NCBI GenBank assembly: GCA_947496355.1
Contig: CANMCO010000018.1
Span: 1-52,603 of the forward strand
DNA length: 52,603 bases
Origin: an uncultured Aquimarina sp.
Lineage (GTDB): Bacteria > Bacteroidota > Bacteroidia > Flavobacteriales > Flavobacteriaceae
Reading direction: 5' to 3'
Each line of letters opens with the position of its first letter. Positions within the stretch are counted from its first letter, which is position 1. The notes below the pieces were generated by a model. It was not told where the DNA came from. It made no database searches and saw only the letters and a program-made list of their open reading frames with translations. This document shows, in pieces, positions 1 through 9,276 of this stretch. The position numbers and the translations under genes were made by a program.

Positions 1-3000
1 ATTTCCTTCTGGTGTTGCATATCCTTCTGGCGTAGATAGGTACTGGAGTTGGTCATTCTTATAAACGTAATTACCAGCATACTCGGTTTCTGTTAAAGAA
101 CTTCCTTCTGTTACGATTTTTTTAAGCTTCGCTCCAGTGGCGTCGTAAATATAACTAATATTTCCTGTTCCTTCATTGTTTGAGATAGAAACTACTTCTG
201 GTAAATTAAGATGATTATAGGTAATTCCTGTAATACCTTTGTTGCGGTCTATGGTCATGTTACCGTTGGTGTCATAGTCAAAGTCATCATTGGTATTGGT
301 ACCGTCTTTAAAACCATAGGTTTTGTTACCTGTATCTGTAACTTTTAGAAGTTTGTTTCCGTCATTATATTCATAGGCTAAGAAATCCATACTACCAAAA
401 CTTGATCCGCCTTGATAACCATTTCTGTTTAATGACATGATGTTACCCATTTTATCATAACTAACTCCTAATAGGTTATAGCTTCCGTTACTACAAAATG
501 CATCTGTGATTCGGTTAAGGTTGTCATAACTATAAGAATATGATCTTTTGGTATTATCATTAGCAGTCTTCCAGATTGTCTCGCTTATGTTGCCATTGTA
601 TAAGTCCTTTGCTCTACCTCTGTTTTCGGTAACTTTATTATAATTAATTCCAAAAGCAAACACATCATTACCCAAGTTATTCACATCATTGATCCCTCTA
701 AGCCAACCGCGTACGTTATAGTTGTAATCTACGGTTTGTAACCCTGCACTTCGAGTAGCCTCAGTGCTCGACGCAATCCCGCCAACTTTTTTGCTGGTTA
801 ACTGCCCTAATTCGTCATATATATTTGCTACAATAAGCTCTTCTGCTTGTGTATTAATCTTTTGGGTTTGTGTAAGCACTCTACCCATGTGATCGTACTT
901 AAATTTGTCTATGGTAACGATCCCTGCATTACTGCCCTTGATATGGGTAGTTTTGGTTTCTACCACTTTACCTGCAAAATCTAGTTTGCTTTCTACAATA
1001 TCTGTAGTACCCAAATACTCATTTTTGCTAGCTGCATAGATTGGTCTTCCTTTTTTGTCATAATAGGTCACTGTAGTGATCCATTGATTGGTACCTAATA
1101 CGCGTACTTTGCTACCTGTAGGTAATGATTTGGTTCTGCCAGTCACTGCTTCCCCATACACTGTTACCGGATTATTAAACACCGCATCTTCAATGGCCAA
1201 AAACTCATAATCATCATAGTAATTAATGGTGTAAATTTCTGTCATACCTCCTGGAATAGGACCATTGGTATAATAAATTTCTGAGCCTGCTAACGTTGAT
1301 AAGGCCGTCCGGTTTACATACTGGGTGTAGCTGGTATTATGGATTGCACCATTTTGCATGGCTTGTCTACTAGTTACCGAAGGGATAACACTCGTACCTG
1401 TATAAGCCACTCTGCCCAAGGCATCATACTTGGTAAACAACCATTCATTGGTTACTCTTTGATTGGCATCCTGTGTCATCACCGGTTGATCCAGTTTGTT
1501 ATATACGATATACTCCCATCCTTTGCCCGGGATTTTCTTTTCGATCAGTCGATTTCTGTAATCGTATCGGTACTGATAACACAGTTCGGCGAGCTCGGTC
1601 GTAGATACTCCATCTGTAGTACTTAGCGTTACTTTTGGAGGAATTACATAGGTCAAATTCCCGAAATCATCATATACATAATACGTATCATGGGCTATAC
1701 CTGCATTAAAGGTCTGTTTAAGCACCACTTGCCCAAGTTTGTTTTTGTATTCTTTAATCGTATGATTATTAATATCCGCTTCTGTCCAGTTTTCATCTTT
1801 GGTAGTTTTAATATACAATTCATTGGCAGGATACGTACCATCTTTTACCAAAGTTGGGGATTCTTTATCGGGTTTCTCATTAACCGTTGGAAACGTTACT
1901 TTAAAATAAACCACTTCATTAGCTACATTCGTATCCCAATCAAATTTAATGGTATGATCGGTATCACTATTAGGATCTGCTTTCCAATCCTTACCGGGCG
2001 CACCTTGTTCTAGTACTCTACCCAGTGGTGAGGCTTCATAAATGCTCTCAGAATATGCATTTACATCAGTTATGGTCATACCCTCAAAATCAGCGACATA
2101 CTTGTTTTGGTAGTAGCTATTGATATTAGTAGCGATATCTACTGCAGTATAACTTCCTTTTTGAGTCGTTTGACGCTCAAAAGGTAGATACTCTTTGGTT
2201 TGTCTTCCCAGATCGTCATACTCGATATGAGTGATGATATCGTTTGGTGTACTTTGATGTCCTAAAATAAGATCTTCTATCGTATTTTCATTACCATCTA
2301 GTTTCTGTACCACTGGATTCCAAAAATATTGGTTGGTATTTACATCTGTGCTATAATATAGGTAACTTCTAAATCTTGAATTTGTGGTATTATCTCGCCA
2401 TTTAAAGTCATTCCCGTTTAGTACTTTATTCCCATTTTGGTCATACACCCCACTAATTCCTGAATTTTCTGACCCATATTGATATGGATGGATTACTCCC
2501 ACTAATAAATACCAGGTATCTAACTGTGGAAGATCACTAGCCCAAAAATATGGATTGTTATTTGCTGTTCCGTTTAGATTATTTACGTTTTGAGTTCCGT
2601 GATACGTAGTTCCGTTTTGTGATCCGGTACGCTTTACCCAAACGGTGTACCGATATCCTACATTTTTATCAACATTGAAATAATCGGTATTCCAACCTCC
2701 ATCTGCATTACTACCGACATCATTACCACATGTCCAGAGTAATGACAATTTGCCCTCTGGATCTGGACCTAATGCTCTTTTGTTTTCTGACGTAGCACCA
2801 TTTTGGTTAAAGAATGGTGTACCCCCTTGCCCAATTGCCCAATCCATAGTAAGCGCATTAGAACTAGTCCCTTTAGAAGATACAGCACTGGCTTTAATGG
2901 CTACTTGTTGTTTTGGTCTACCCAAACCATCATAATATGTAATACTTTCTATAACATCTTCTTCGTTTTTAATTCCGTTAGAAGAAGTCATCTGTGATTG

Positions 3001-4986
3001 ATAAGTTCTGGTGAACACATAATTTTCGGCATTACTAAGATGTACTGACTGGTATGATTGGTCTGCACAACCATTTAAGGCTCCATATATTGTAGCACAT
3101 TGATCTGCTTTATTTGAAACATATCCTGTTGGTTGGCTACATTGTGTTTTGACGGTAGCTACATCTCCAAATCCATCATTATCAGTATCTGCATACCATT
3201 TTGTATTGGGATGTAGCGTGGCATCAGTATCGTTACAATCACTGGCATTAGTGACATACCCACTTGGTTGTACACTACGATAGGTTTTTTCACTAGGGTT
3301 ACCAAAAGTATCTCCATCGGCATCACGGTAAAAGTTCTTTGGTGCAATATTGGTGATCAGATCCGTACTATCATTATAGTCATCATCATTACGAACATAA
3401 CCACTAGGTTGTGTACATTGCTTTTTGGTCACACTTGTATTTCCCCAGCTATCTCCATCGGCATCACGATACCATGTGGTATTGGGGTTTAATGATGCAT
3501 CACTATCATTACAATCTGTGAGTGGTAATACTGTTTGTGTATACGCAACTCCCGGTCTGGAACACTGAACCAATTTTAAAGGTGCAAAACCATCACCATC
3601 AACATCTCGATACCATACCGTATTGGGATGTATAGATGCATCTGCATCATTACAATCGCCCAAAGGTTTTACTGTCAAACTATACCCCGAACCAGGATTA
3701 GTACATTGTTTTTTGGTAGTGCTGGCAAATCCATCACCATCACTATTCTTGTACCAAATCGTATTAGGGTGGATCGCCGCATTATTATCGTTACAATCAC
3801 CTAAAGGTTTTACAGTCAAACTGTACCCTGAACCAGGATTTGTACATTGTTTTTTAGTAGTGCTGGCAAAACCATCACCATCACTATTCTTATACCAAAT
3901 CGTATTAGGGTGGATCGCTGCATTATTATCATTACAATCGCCTAAAGGTTTTACTGTTAAACTATAGCCTGAACCAGGATTTGTACATTGTTTTTTAGTA
4001 GTACTAGCAAAACCATCACCATCACTATTCTTATACCAAACTGTATTAGGGTGGATCGCGGCATTATTATCATTACAATCGCCCAAAGGTTTTACTGCCA
4101 AACTGTACCCAGAACCAGGATTTGTACATTGTTTTTTAGTAGTACTGGCAAAACCATCGCCATCACTATTCTTATACCAAACTGTATTAGGGTGAATGAG
4201 TCCATTATTATCATTACAATCACCCAATGGCTTTACCGTCAAACTGTACCCTGAACCAGGATTAGTACATTGTTGTTTGGTCGTACTGGCAAAACCATCA
4301 CCATCACTATTCTTATACCAAACTGTAAATGGATGTATCGCTGCATTATTATCATTACAATCGCCCAAAGGTTTTACTGTTAAACTATAGCCTGAACCTG
4401 GATTTGTACATTGTTTTCTGGTCGTACTGGCAAAACCATCGCCATCACTATTCTTATACCAAACTGTATTAGGGTGGATCGCTGAACTGCTATCATTACA
4501 ATCATTAGCATTAGTAACATAGCCACTTGGTCGATGGCTACGATACGTCTTTATACTTGGATTTCCGAAACCATCCCCATCGGCATCACGATAAAAATTA
4601 CGCGGAGCAACATTAGTAATCAAACTAGTGCTATCATCATAATCATCTCCTGTATACGTATACCCAGAAGGACGTGTACATTGGGTCTTGACAATGTTCT
4701 TATTTCCATACCCATCATTATCAGCATCGCGATACCATTTTGTAGTGGGATTAACAGAAGGGTTGTTATCATTACAATCCCCATATCTGGCTACATAACC
4801 CGCAGGACGAGAGGTGCTACATCTGTGATTAAAAAAAGTACCATACCCATCTCCATCGGCATCACGATACCAGGCACTGCCGACATCATCATTACCACAA
4901 GGATTAAGTGTTGGGGGGACTTGACTGTAACTTAAGCTAGGGATACACAGTACCCATAGCAATATATAGATATATTTATTTTTCAT
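1..4986 (-). CDS. MopE-repeat/RHS-repeat secreted giant protein (3' end off the left edge)
   Basis: The frame is open from the start to the left edge (1662 codons, no stop). It begins with a signal peptide (MKNKYIYILLWVLCIPSLSYSQ-like, cleaved after SYSQ). About 13 repeats of roughly 47 residues follow (residues ~28-630), each with an acidic WY-x-D/N-x-DGDGF/YG loop, a Cys, PxGY, and GDCND-x(4)-I-H/NP. This is the MopE-like putative metal-binding motif, and the D-x-DGDG loops suggest calcium. After residue ~640 comes a DUF6443/RHS region with YYDGLGRPKQQV, YDDLGRQTKEY, YDALGRVAYTG and YDHMGRVLTQT. Close to the edge is the RHS core (NISYIYDATGAKLKK). The variable C-terminus, often a toxin in RHS proteins, lies outside the window. 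An in-frame ATG at 4995 overlaps the upstream stop (TAATG), so the start may be 9 nt earlier; either way the two genes look translationally coupled. Family assignment is firm; function as surface polymer or toxin carrier is inference. Confidence 0.88.
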   Translation of the reverse strand, partial: MKNKYIYILLWVLCIPSLSYSQVPPTLNPCGNDDVGSAWYRDADGDGYGTFFNHRCSTSRPAGYVARYGDCNDNNPSVNPTTKWYRDADNDGYGNKNIVKTQCTRPSGYTYTGDDYDDSTSLITNVAPRNFYRDADGDGFGNPSIKTYRSHRPSGYVTNANDCNDSSSAIHPNTVWYKNSDGDGFASTTRKQCTNPGSGYSLTVKPLGDCNDNNAAIHPFTVWYKNSDGDGFASTTKQQCTNPGSGYSLTVKPLGDCNDNNGLIHPNTVWYKNSDGDGFASTTKKQCTNPGSGYSLAVKPLGDCNDNNAAIHPNTVWYKNSDGDGFASTTKKQCTNPGSGYSLTVKPLGDCNDNNAAIHPNTIWYKNSDGDGFASTTKKQCTNPGSGYSLTVKPLGDCNDNNAAIHPNTIWYKNSDGDGFASTTKKQCTNPGSGYSLTVKPLGDCNDADASIHPNTVWYRDVDGDGFAPLKLVQCSRPGVAYTQTVLPLTDCNDSDASLNPNTTWYRDADGDSWGNTSVTKKQCTQPSGYVRNDDDYNDSTDLITNIAPKNFYRDADGDTFGNPSEKTYRSVQPSGYVTNASDCNDTDATLHPNTKWYADTDNDGFGDVATVKTQCSQPTGYVSNKADQCATIYGALNGCADQSYQSVHLSNAENYVFTRTYQSQMTSSNGIKNEEDVIESITYYDGLGRPKQQVAIKASAVSSKGTSSNALTMDWAIGQGGTPFFNQNGATSENKRALGPDPEGKLSLLWTCGNDVGSNADGGWNTDYFNVDKNVGYRYTVWVKRTGSQNGTTYHGTQNVNNLNGTANNNPYFWASDLPQLDTWYLLVGVIHPYQYGSENSGISGVYDQNGNKVLNGNDFKWRDNTTNSRFRSYLYYSTDVNTNQYFWNPVVQKLDGNENTIEDLILGHQSTPNDIITHIEYDDLGRQTKEYLPFERQTTQKGSYTAVDIATNINSYYQNKYVADFEGMTITDVNAYSESIYEASPLGRVLEQGAPGKDWKADPNSDTDHTIKFDWDTNVANEVVYFKVTFPTVNEKPDKESPTLVKDGTYPANELYIKTTKDENWTEADINNHTIKEYKNKLGQVVLKQTFNAGIAHDTYYVYDDFGNLTYVIPPKVTLSTTDGVSTTELAELCYQYRYDYRNRLIEKKIPGKGWEYIVYNKLDQPVMTQDANQRVTNEWLFTKYDALGRVAYTGTSVIPSVTSRQAMQNGAIHNTSYTQYVNRTALSTLAGSEIYYTNGPIPGGMTEIYTINYYDDYEFLAIEDAVFNNPVTVYGEAVTGRTKSLPTGSKVRVLGTNQWITTVTYYDKKGRPIYAASKNEYLGTTDIVESKLDFAGKVVETKTTHIKGSNAGIVTIDKFKYDHMGRVLTQTQKINTQAEELIVANIYDELGQLTSKKVGGIASSTEATRSAGLQTVDYNYNVRGWLRGINDVNNLGNDVFAFGINYNKVTENRGRAKDLYNGNISETIWKTANDNTKRSYSYSYDNLNRITDAFCSNGSYNLLGVSYDKMGNIMSLNRNGYQGGSSFGSMDFLAYEYNDGNKLLKVTDTGNKTYGFKDGTNTNDDFDYDTNGNMTIDRNKGITGITYNHLNLPEVVSISNNEGTGNISYIYDATGAKLKKIVTEGSSLTETEYAGNYVYKNDQLQYLSTPEGYATPEGN
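3620..4505 (-). repeat. 141-bp tandem repeat encoding MopE-like units
   Basis: The anchor gtacattg recurs at 3701, 3842, 3983, 4124, 4265 and 4406, an exact 141-bp period (47 codons). The six central units are nearly identical in DNA and differ mainly at synonymous positions and at the DCNDNN-x-x-IHP end. Flanking MopE units are more diverged. The pattern suggests recent expansion or homogenisation by recombination inside the gene. Confidence 0.9.
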
Positions 4987-4994
4987 CGTGGTCA

Positions 4995-7900
4995 TTAGTT
5001 TTTGTAGTGGTATTTGTTTTCTGAAACCAAGTTTCCTTCTGCATCTTTAACCGTTTCTAAACGGTTAAAGCCATCGTACTGGTAATACATCGTTTCTCCC
5101 CTGGGATCTGTAATACTAGTCACCCCAATTTGTGGGTCATAGGTATAACTCGTTATTTGGGAATCTTTGAAATGATTATGGTCACGAATAGAGGCCATAA
5201 GAGTACGCATTTCTGCTTCGTTGGCGACAGTTCCACTATTGGATGCTAACCTAAGCTGATCGATAAGGTTAGTTAAATCAGCCGGCATACCATTATAGGT
5301 AGCATTGGCGATTTTAGCAATTGGATACCTATTATTATATCCCCAAATAAAAATGCTTGGGCTCCCATCGGTCTGGGTGACTTCTAAAGGATGACCTTGA
5401 TCATCATAATCTACATAGCGCATACGCTCTTCCCAATCACTAGCTGTAGGATCTTGCGTAGAAATCATTTCTGGATAAATCCTTACAACACCCCAGTCTT
5501 TAAAATGGGTACGGGTTTTTGATAGTAAACTCGTAGTAGTACCCTTTTTTAGATAGCTTTCTGTTTGTATAGGAATTGCAATACGGTGTTGGTTACTTAA
5601 TTTAGCAATCGCATCGGCATTGGTCGCACTTAGATCAGTAAGTGCTCCTGCATCTTGTGGGTAATACGTTTTTGAAGTGATCATCTCATCCGTACCCTTG
5701 GTGGTCTCAGTTCTGGTCACTTGCTTATGCGTGGTATTGTCATAAAAGTAATTCGTCGTCTTTTCAACTACCTGATCCCCAAAAAATTGCTTATCCGTTT
5801 GACTCTCTAAACGGGTCCATCTGGGTTTTATACGATACTTATGTGCAAAAAACTTAGTAGCAGAACCTAATGGACCCGCTCCACCACAATACCCTCCACC
5901 AAAACTTCGAGGAACAACCAAACTTGTACTAAAATTTGCACCATCATCTACCTTTTTAATACATACACGTTCAAGAACGCTTCCGGGAATCATAAAGACA
6001 CCATTATGTGGCATAGTAGTACTTAAGGTTTGTTGTGTGTATTCTTGAGCGATTTGCCGTACCCGTTGCTTTTGATTGTTATAATGCGTGGTAGCTCTCA
6101 GTTTTCCATTTAAATGATAACGTGAAAAGTAAGGTTGGTGTTGATTCACTACGCCATCATCATCATTATAAAACGTATAGGTCGTATGGCCTTGATACTC
6201 ATCATTATTGAATAGTATTTCTGAAACATTAGTATAGGCAATATTAAATTTGGTTTTAGGAGCCAAATTACTACTATAAAACTTATGCATAAAGGTGCCT
6301 TCTATATTATGAGCATCACCAATTATTATGAATTTACCAGCATGCATCTGTATTTTAGAAAATACCAGTTTTTGATGAATCACTCCAGATGAATTGTAGC
6401 TACTCCCCGCTAAATCTGGAGTAATTTCTTTATCTTCTGGTAGTCTATTATAATAATAATACTTGGTTAGTGTGTCGTCAGAAGTTTCTGATGGTTTGCT
6501 TTCTGTTTTATATAATCGTAACCCTCCAACCCTGTTAATTCTTGGTGCTGTATTTTCATGATGCAAATCAAAATCAACATTTAGGTAAGTATCAGGGTTT
6601 CCATTGACCAATAAAATACGATAATCTCCTTCTTCTAGTTGTAAAGTGAAGTCACTAACGGGATTCGTACTGAAATAAACAATCTTGGGGTTATTATTAG
6701 GATTACTGGTCATAATATCACAATAGGTCATGGGGGCTTCTCCGTTATCACAAACAGTATAGGTGTCCCCGGCAACGTCTGGAGAACATCCTTCTATTTG
6801 TAGCAACCCCCCATCAGGACAAGGCCGTGTTTCACATTGACCGGTGCCTATTTGAGATTTATAAATACAGACAAATTTAACTTCCCCAGTATTTATCTGA
6901 TCTCCAGGGTTATAATCATTAAATGTCATATCAAAAACAATATCCCTGGTCGCATTTAAGGAATCGATCACAAATTTACCATTAGCTATATTTTGAAGAT
7001 TGTGTAGATAAGGAATATCATCAAGATTTGGGCAATCATTAAGATCATTAGTATTTTGAATCGTATTATCATGTCCTCCTAACACAGAGGTAGTATATTT
7101 TACGACATTGGGAGTTACATCTTCTTCTACCGGACCACGATGCGCATCATAATAAAAGGTGGTTGAACCTCCTGTGGGATACGTAATCTTTTTCAAAGTA
7201 CCATTTTTGGCAAAGTATACATTTGGCTTACGGTTAGCCCCATGGACTTCGAAATCCTGAGAAAAAATACCATATTGCTGATTAAACCGATCGGTATTAC
7301 CCAAAACAAAATTATTATTCTGTATCGATGCGCCATTATAGTATCCCCATAAATCCATAGCATTACAGCTTTTAGGAGGAAGCTCGGTAGGATTATAATA
7401 ATCAAAACGATGTACCTTTTCGTCTGGGGTCGTCCCGGCAGGAATCAAACCACCGCCTAAACTACGAAGCACTTCAATCTCACGTATTTTATCAAGTTTT
7501 AAGCGCTTATCTCCAATTAAGTACTGTGCAGAATTATATTCTGACACAAAATACGAGTAATCAAAAGTAAAACTTTTGGTAGCTTGCCCAATCGTATTAT
7601 AGACATTGATATTGGTTATGGCTGATTGTCCTGGTAAGTCCTCTCTTGATAAGGCGCTGCTAAATCCTACAACTAATTGATCATTATAAAAAATTGCCGT
7701 TGGATTAAACTGCTGGATTTGATAAACCGTTTGTTTATGTTGCTTGATTTCTTCTTTCTTCAATAGGTTTGTAATAGGTTGAAAATAATATTGCCACATA
7801 ATATCAACCGGCATATGTTGTCCCTCTAGATAATACTGCCCGTTACCATAATGATAGGTAATTGTATCTTCATCGTTTGCGGTTTGAACCTTTGTTATAT

Positions 7901-8690
7901 ACCAACTAGAGATATATTCTGCATCATATTCATTTTGCTGATTACTATATGAAGTGAGCGTATACTCGGGTTTGGAAAATTCATAACTCGTCCCATTAGT
8001 ATCGGTAATGGTCCAACTCGTGATATGGTTACCATGCATGGTATAATCAATTTTTACCTCTGGATTATCAATAGAAAATACCTGATACTTTTCATTTTCA
8101 ATAACATCATAATTGATAGCAATAGTTCCTGACAGACCATTGATACTAAAATTAAAGATATCGGCCTGGGTATCAATATTATTCATATTGTGGTTTTCCC
8201 AAAATGCATGACCATAATATAAATCCTCTGCTGTAGGATATGCAATCATTTTTGCACTCTTGTAAACGGCATGAAGCCCCTTTCTGGTTGTCGGATCAGC
8301 GATTTTAGCAAAAGTACCATTGGCCTGATCGGGTAATCCCAGTACCTGTCGGGAGACTACACCTCCATAATTTAGATTCCAACCCAAACCAACATTGGTG
8401 GCCAGTTGGTTTACCTTGATACCAGAGGCATCATAGGTCATGCTTATAGGCATACTTATGCTATTACCCTTGATCTCACAAATTGGGATCGAAATATTAG
8501 GTGTACCTGTGTATTGATTTAAGGGAACATCCCCATATTTTATAAAAGCTTGAGCTTCTGGTGAGTTAGGAATAGTGACTGCACGCGACAACTCGGCAGT
8601 GTAGTCAAACCCAGAAGAATTGCCATCAACTTGGGAAAAACCCAAGTAAAAACAGCATAAAAACGCTAGAGAACAAATAAATTTATTCAT
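4995..8690 (-). CDS. SpvB/RHS-like secreted protein, first gene of an RHS pair
   Basis: 1231 residues. The ATG at 8690 is chosen because it opens directly into a signal peptide (MNKFICSLAFLCCFYLGFSQ). The frame extends further upstream but that part has no secretory or family character. The N-terminal part has the block typical of flavobacterial SpvB/RHS-like proteins: VPLNQYTGTPNISIPI, SMTYDASGIKVNQLA, VGLGWNLNYGGVVSR. Later come TYPTGGSTTFYYDAH, a Cys-containing insert around residues 620-690, and a C-terminal run of RHS/YD repeats (YTYDPQIGVTSITDPRGE, YYQYDGFNRLETVKDAEG) ending in YHYKN, a common end for the first partner of such pairs. Its TAA stop overlaps an ATG of the next gene. No T9SS domain is seen, so the export route beyond the inner membrane is unknown. 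Confidence 0.85.
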   Translation of the reverse strand: MNKFICSLAFLCCFYLGFSQVDGNSSGFDYTAELSRAVTIPNSPEAQAFIKYGDVPLNQYTGTPNISIPICEIKGNSISMPISMTYDASGIKVNQLATNVGLGWNLNYGGVVSRQVLGLPDQANGTFAKIADPTTRKGLHAVYKSAKMIAYPTAEDLYYGHAFWENHNMNNIDTQADIFNFSINGLSGTIAINYDVIENEKYQVFSIDNPEVKIDYTMHGNHITSWTITDTNGTSYEFSKPEYTLTSYSNQQNEYDAEYISSWYITKVQTANDEDTITYHYGNGQYYLEGQHMPVDIMWQYYFQPITNLLKKEEIKQHKQTVYQIQQFNPTAIFYNDQLVVGFSSALSREDLPGQSAITNINVYNTIGQATKSFTFDYSYFVSEYNSAQYLIGDKRLKLDKIREIEVLRSLGGGLIPAGTTPDEKVHRFDYYNPTELPPKSCNAMDLWGYYNGASIQNNNFVLGNTDRFNQQYGIFSQDFEVHGANRKPNVYFAKNGTLKKITYPTGGSTTFYYDAHRGPVEEDVTPNVVKYTTSVLGGHDNTIQNTNDLNDCPNLDDIPYLHNLQNIANGKFVIDSLNATRDIVFDMTFNDYNPGDQINTGEVKFVCIYKSQIGTGQCETRPCPDGGLLQIEGCSPDVAGDTYTVCDNGEAPMTYCDIMTSNPNNNPKIVYFSTNPVSDFTLQLEEGDYRILLVNGNPDTYLNVDFDLHHENTAPRINRVGGLRLYKTESKPSETSDDTLTKYYYYNRLPEDKEITPDLAGSSYNSSGVIHQKLVFSKIQMHAGKFIIIGDAHNIEGTFMHKFYSSNLAPKTKFNIAYTNVSEILFNNDEYQGHTTYTFYNDDDGVVNQHQPYFSRYHLNGKLRATTHYNNQKQRVRQIAQEYTQQTLSTTMPHNGVFMIPGSVLERVCIKKVDDGANFSTSLVVPRSFGGGYCGGAGPLGSATKFFAHKYRIKPRWTRLESQTDKQFFGDQVVEKTTNYFYDNTTHKQVTRTETTKGTDEMITSKTYYPQDAGALTDLSATNADAIAKLSNQHRIAIPIQTESYLKKGTTTSLLSKTRTHFKDWGVVRIYPEMISTQDPTASDWEERMRYVDYDDQGHPLEVTQTDGSPSIFIWGYNNRYPIAKIANATYNGMPADLTNLIDQLRLASNSGTVANEAEMRTLMASIRDHNHFKDSQITSYTYDPQIGVTSITDPRGETMYYQYDGFNRLETVKDAEGNLVSENKYHYKN

Positions 8691-8734
8691 AGATAATAAT
8701 GGTATGTGTATTAGTGATTCAATTTTTCCGGTGG

Positions 8735-8742
8735 CAAACGTA
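8735..8742 (-). promoter_or_regulatory. candidate -7 box of the RHS gene pair
   Basis: On the minus strand this reads TACGTTTG, matching TAnnTTTG. It would give a leader of about 40 nt to the ATG at 8690. No clear -33 TTTG lies at the usual distance, so the call is weak. Confidence 0.35.
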
Positions 8743-9145
8743 TGAAATCTCTTTTGATTGCCATTAGTGGGAAATTCCCCTTTTCGATAGGATGTCTTAA
8801 ATACTAGCTCAACAACACAAAAAATTGCGTTTTTGACACTATTGAATTTTACGGTTTTCCTCATGTTTCTGCGTTTGTATTTTTTTTTATACTGCAATAT
8901 TATAACTTGCCAGTTTCATTTTTCGGAACTGAGAAAAATTTTTATTTGATAGTCGATCCGTAAAAGAAACTCTTAATTCTAAGGCAACTTCTATAGAATA
9001 GATATTGTAATATCTCTCTGTATATATTCCGCCGTAGCGTTCTTCCTGCGGGCTCTGGCAGGGTATTAGCGAAGTTTTGCCTTAAAGTTTTCTGTATTTA
9101 TAAATTATCTCACCCAATTACGCTTTCAAAAACCAAGCTTTTATT

Positions 9146-9153
9146 TAAATTTG
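9146..9153 (+). promoter_or_regulatory. candidate -7 box of serS
   Basis: TAAATTTG fits TAnnTTTG. A start a few bases downstream would give a leader of about 115 nt that includes the inverted repeat at 9187-9237. The -33 element is weak (TTTC about 17 bp upstream). Confidence 0.4.
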
Positions 9154-9186
9154 CTCCTTCATTGCGATAGGGATAGTAATGACATA

Positions 9187-9237
9187 CTTTTTTATACTCG
9201 TACACTTCGACAAGCTCAGTGTACGAGTATAAAAAAG
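9187..9237. repeat. perfect 20-bp inverted repeat in the serS leader
   Basis: Arms 9187-9206 and 9218-9237 are perfectly complementary, with the 11-nt loop tcgacaagctc. The outer ends are T6/A6 runs. The core cacttcgacaagctcagtg resembles intergenic palindromic repeats I recall as common in flavobacterial genomes. Because the flanking genes diverge, it terminates neither; it would lie in the serS leader RNA. Confidence 0.8.
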
Positions 9238-9276
9238 ATATAATGAATAGCCCGGTAATCGCCCAAAAAAGACATC

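Larger units (their letters stand above)
8691..9276. other. divergent intergenic region between the RHS pair and serS
   Basis: 586 bp with no convincing gene. It contains candidate promoters for both directions (8735-8742 minus, 9146-9153 plus), a short interrupted palindrome at 9000-9015 (AGATATT-GT-AATATCT) and a perfect 20-bp inverted repeat at 9187-9237. The stretch 9028-9075 is locally GC-richer than its surroundings and has no assignable function. Confidence 0.5.

Noticed and set aside
3620..4505. Regular repeats considered as a CRISPR array
   Set aside because: The 141-bp units are contiguous, in frame and code for MopE motifs; there are no unique spacers.
3623..4935. Plus-strand open frames opposite the MopE repeats
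   Set aside because: They mirror the repetitive minus-strand gene, show the same period and have no family features.
8691..8897. 69-residue N-terminal extension of the SpvB/RHS-like protein
   Set aside because: The signal peptide begins at 8690; the extension is basic, contains the likely promoter and has no family similarity.
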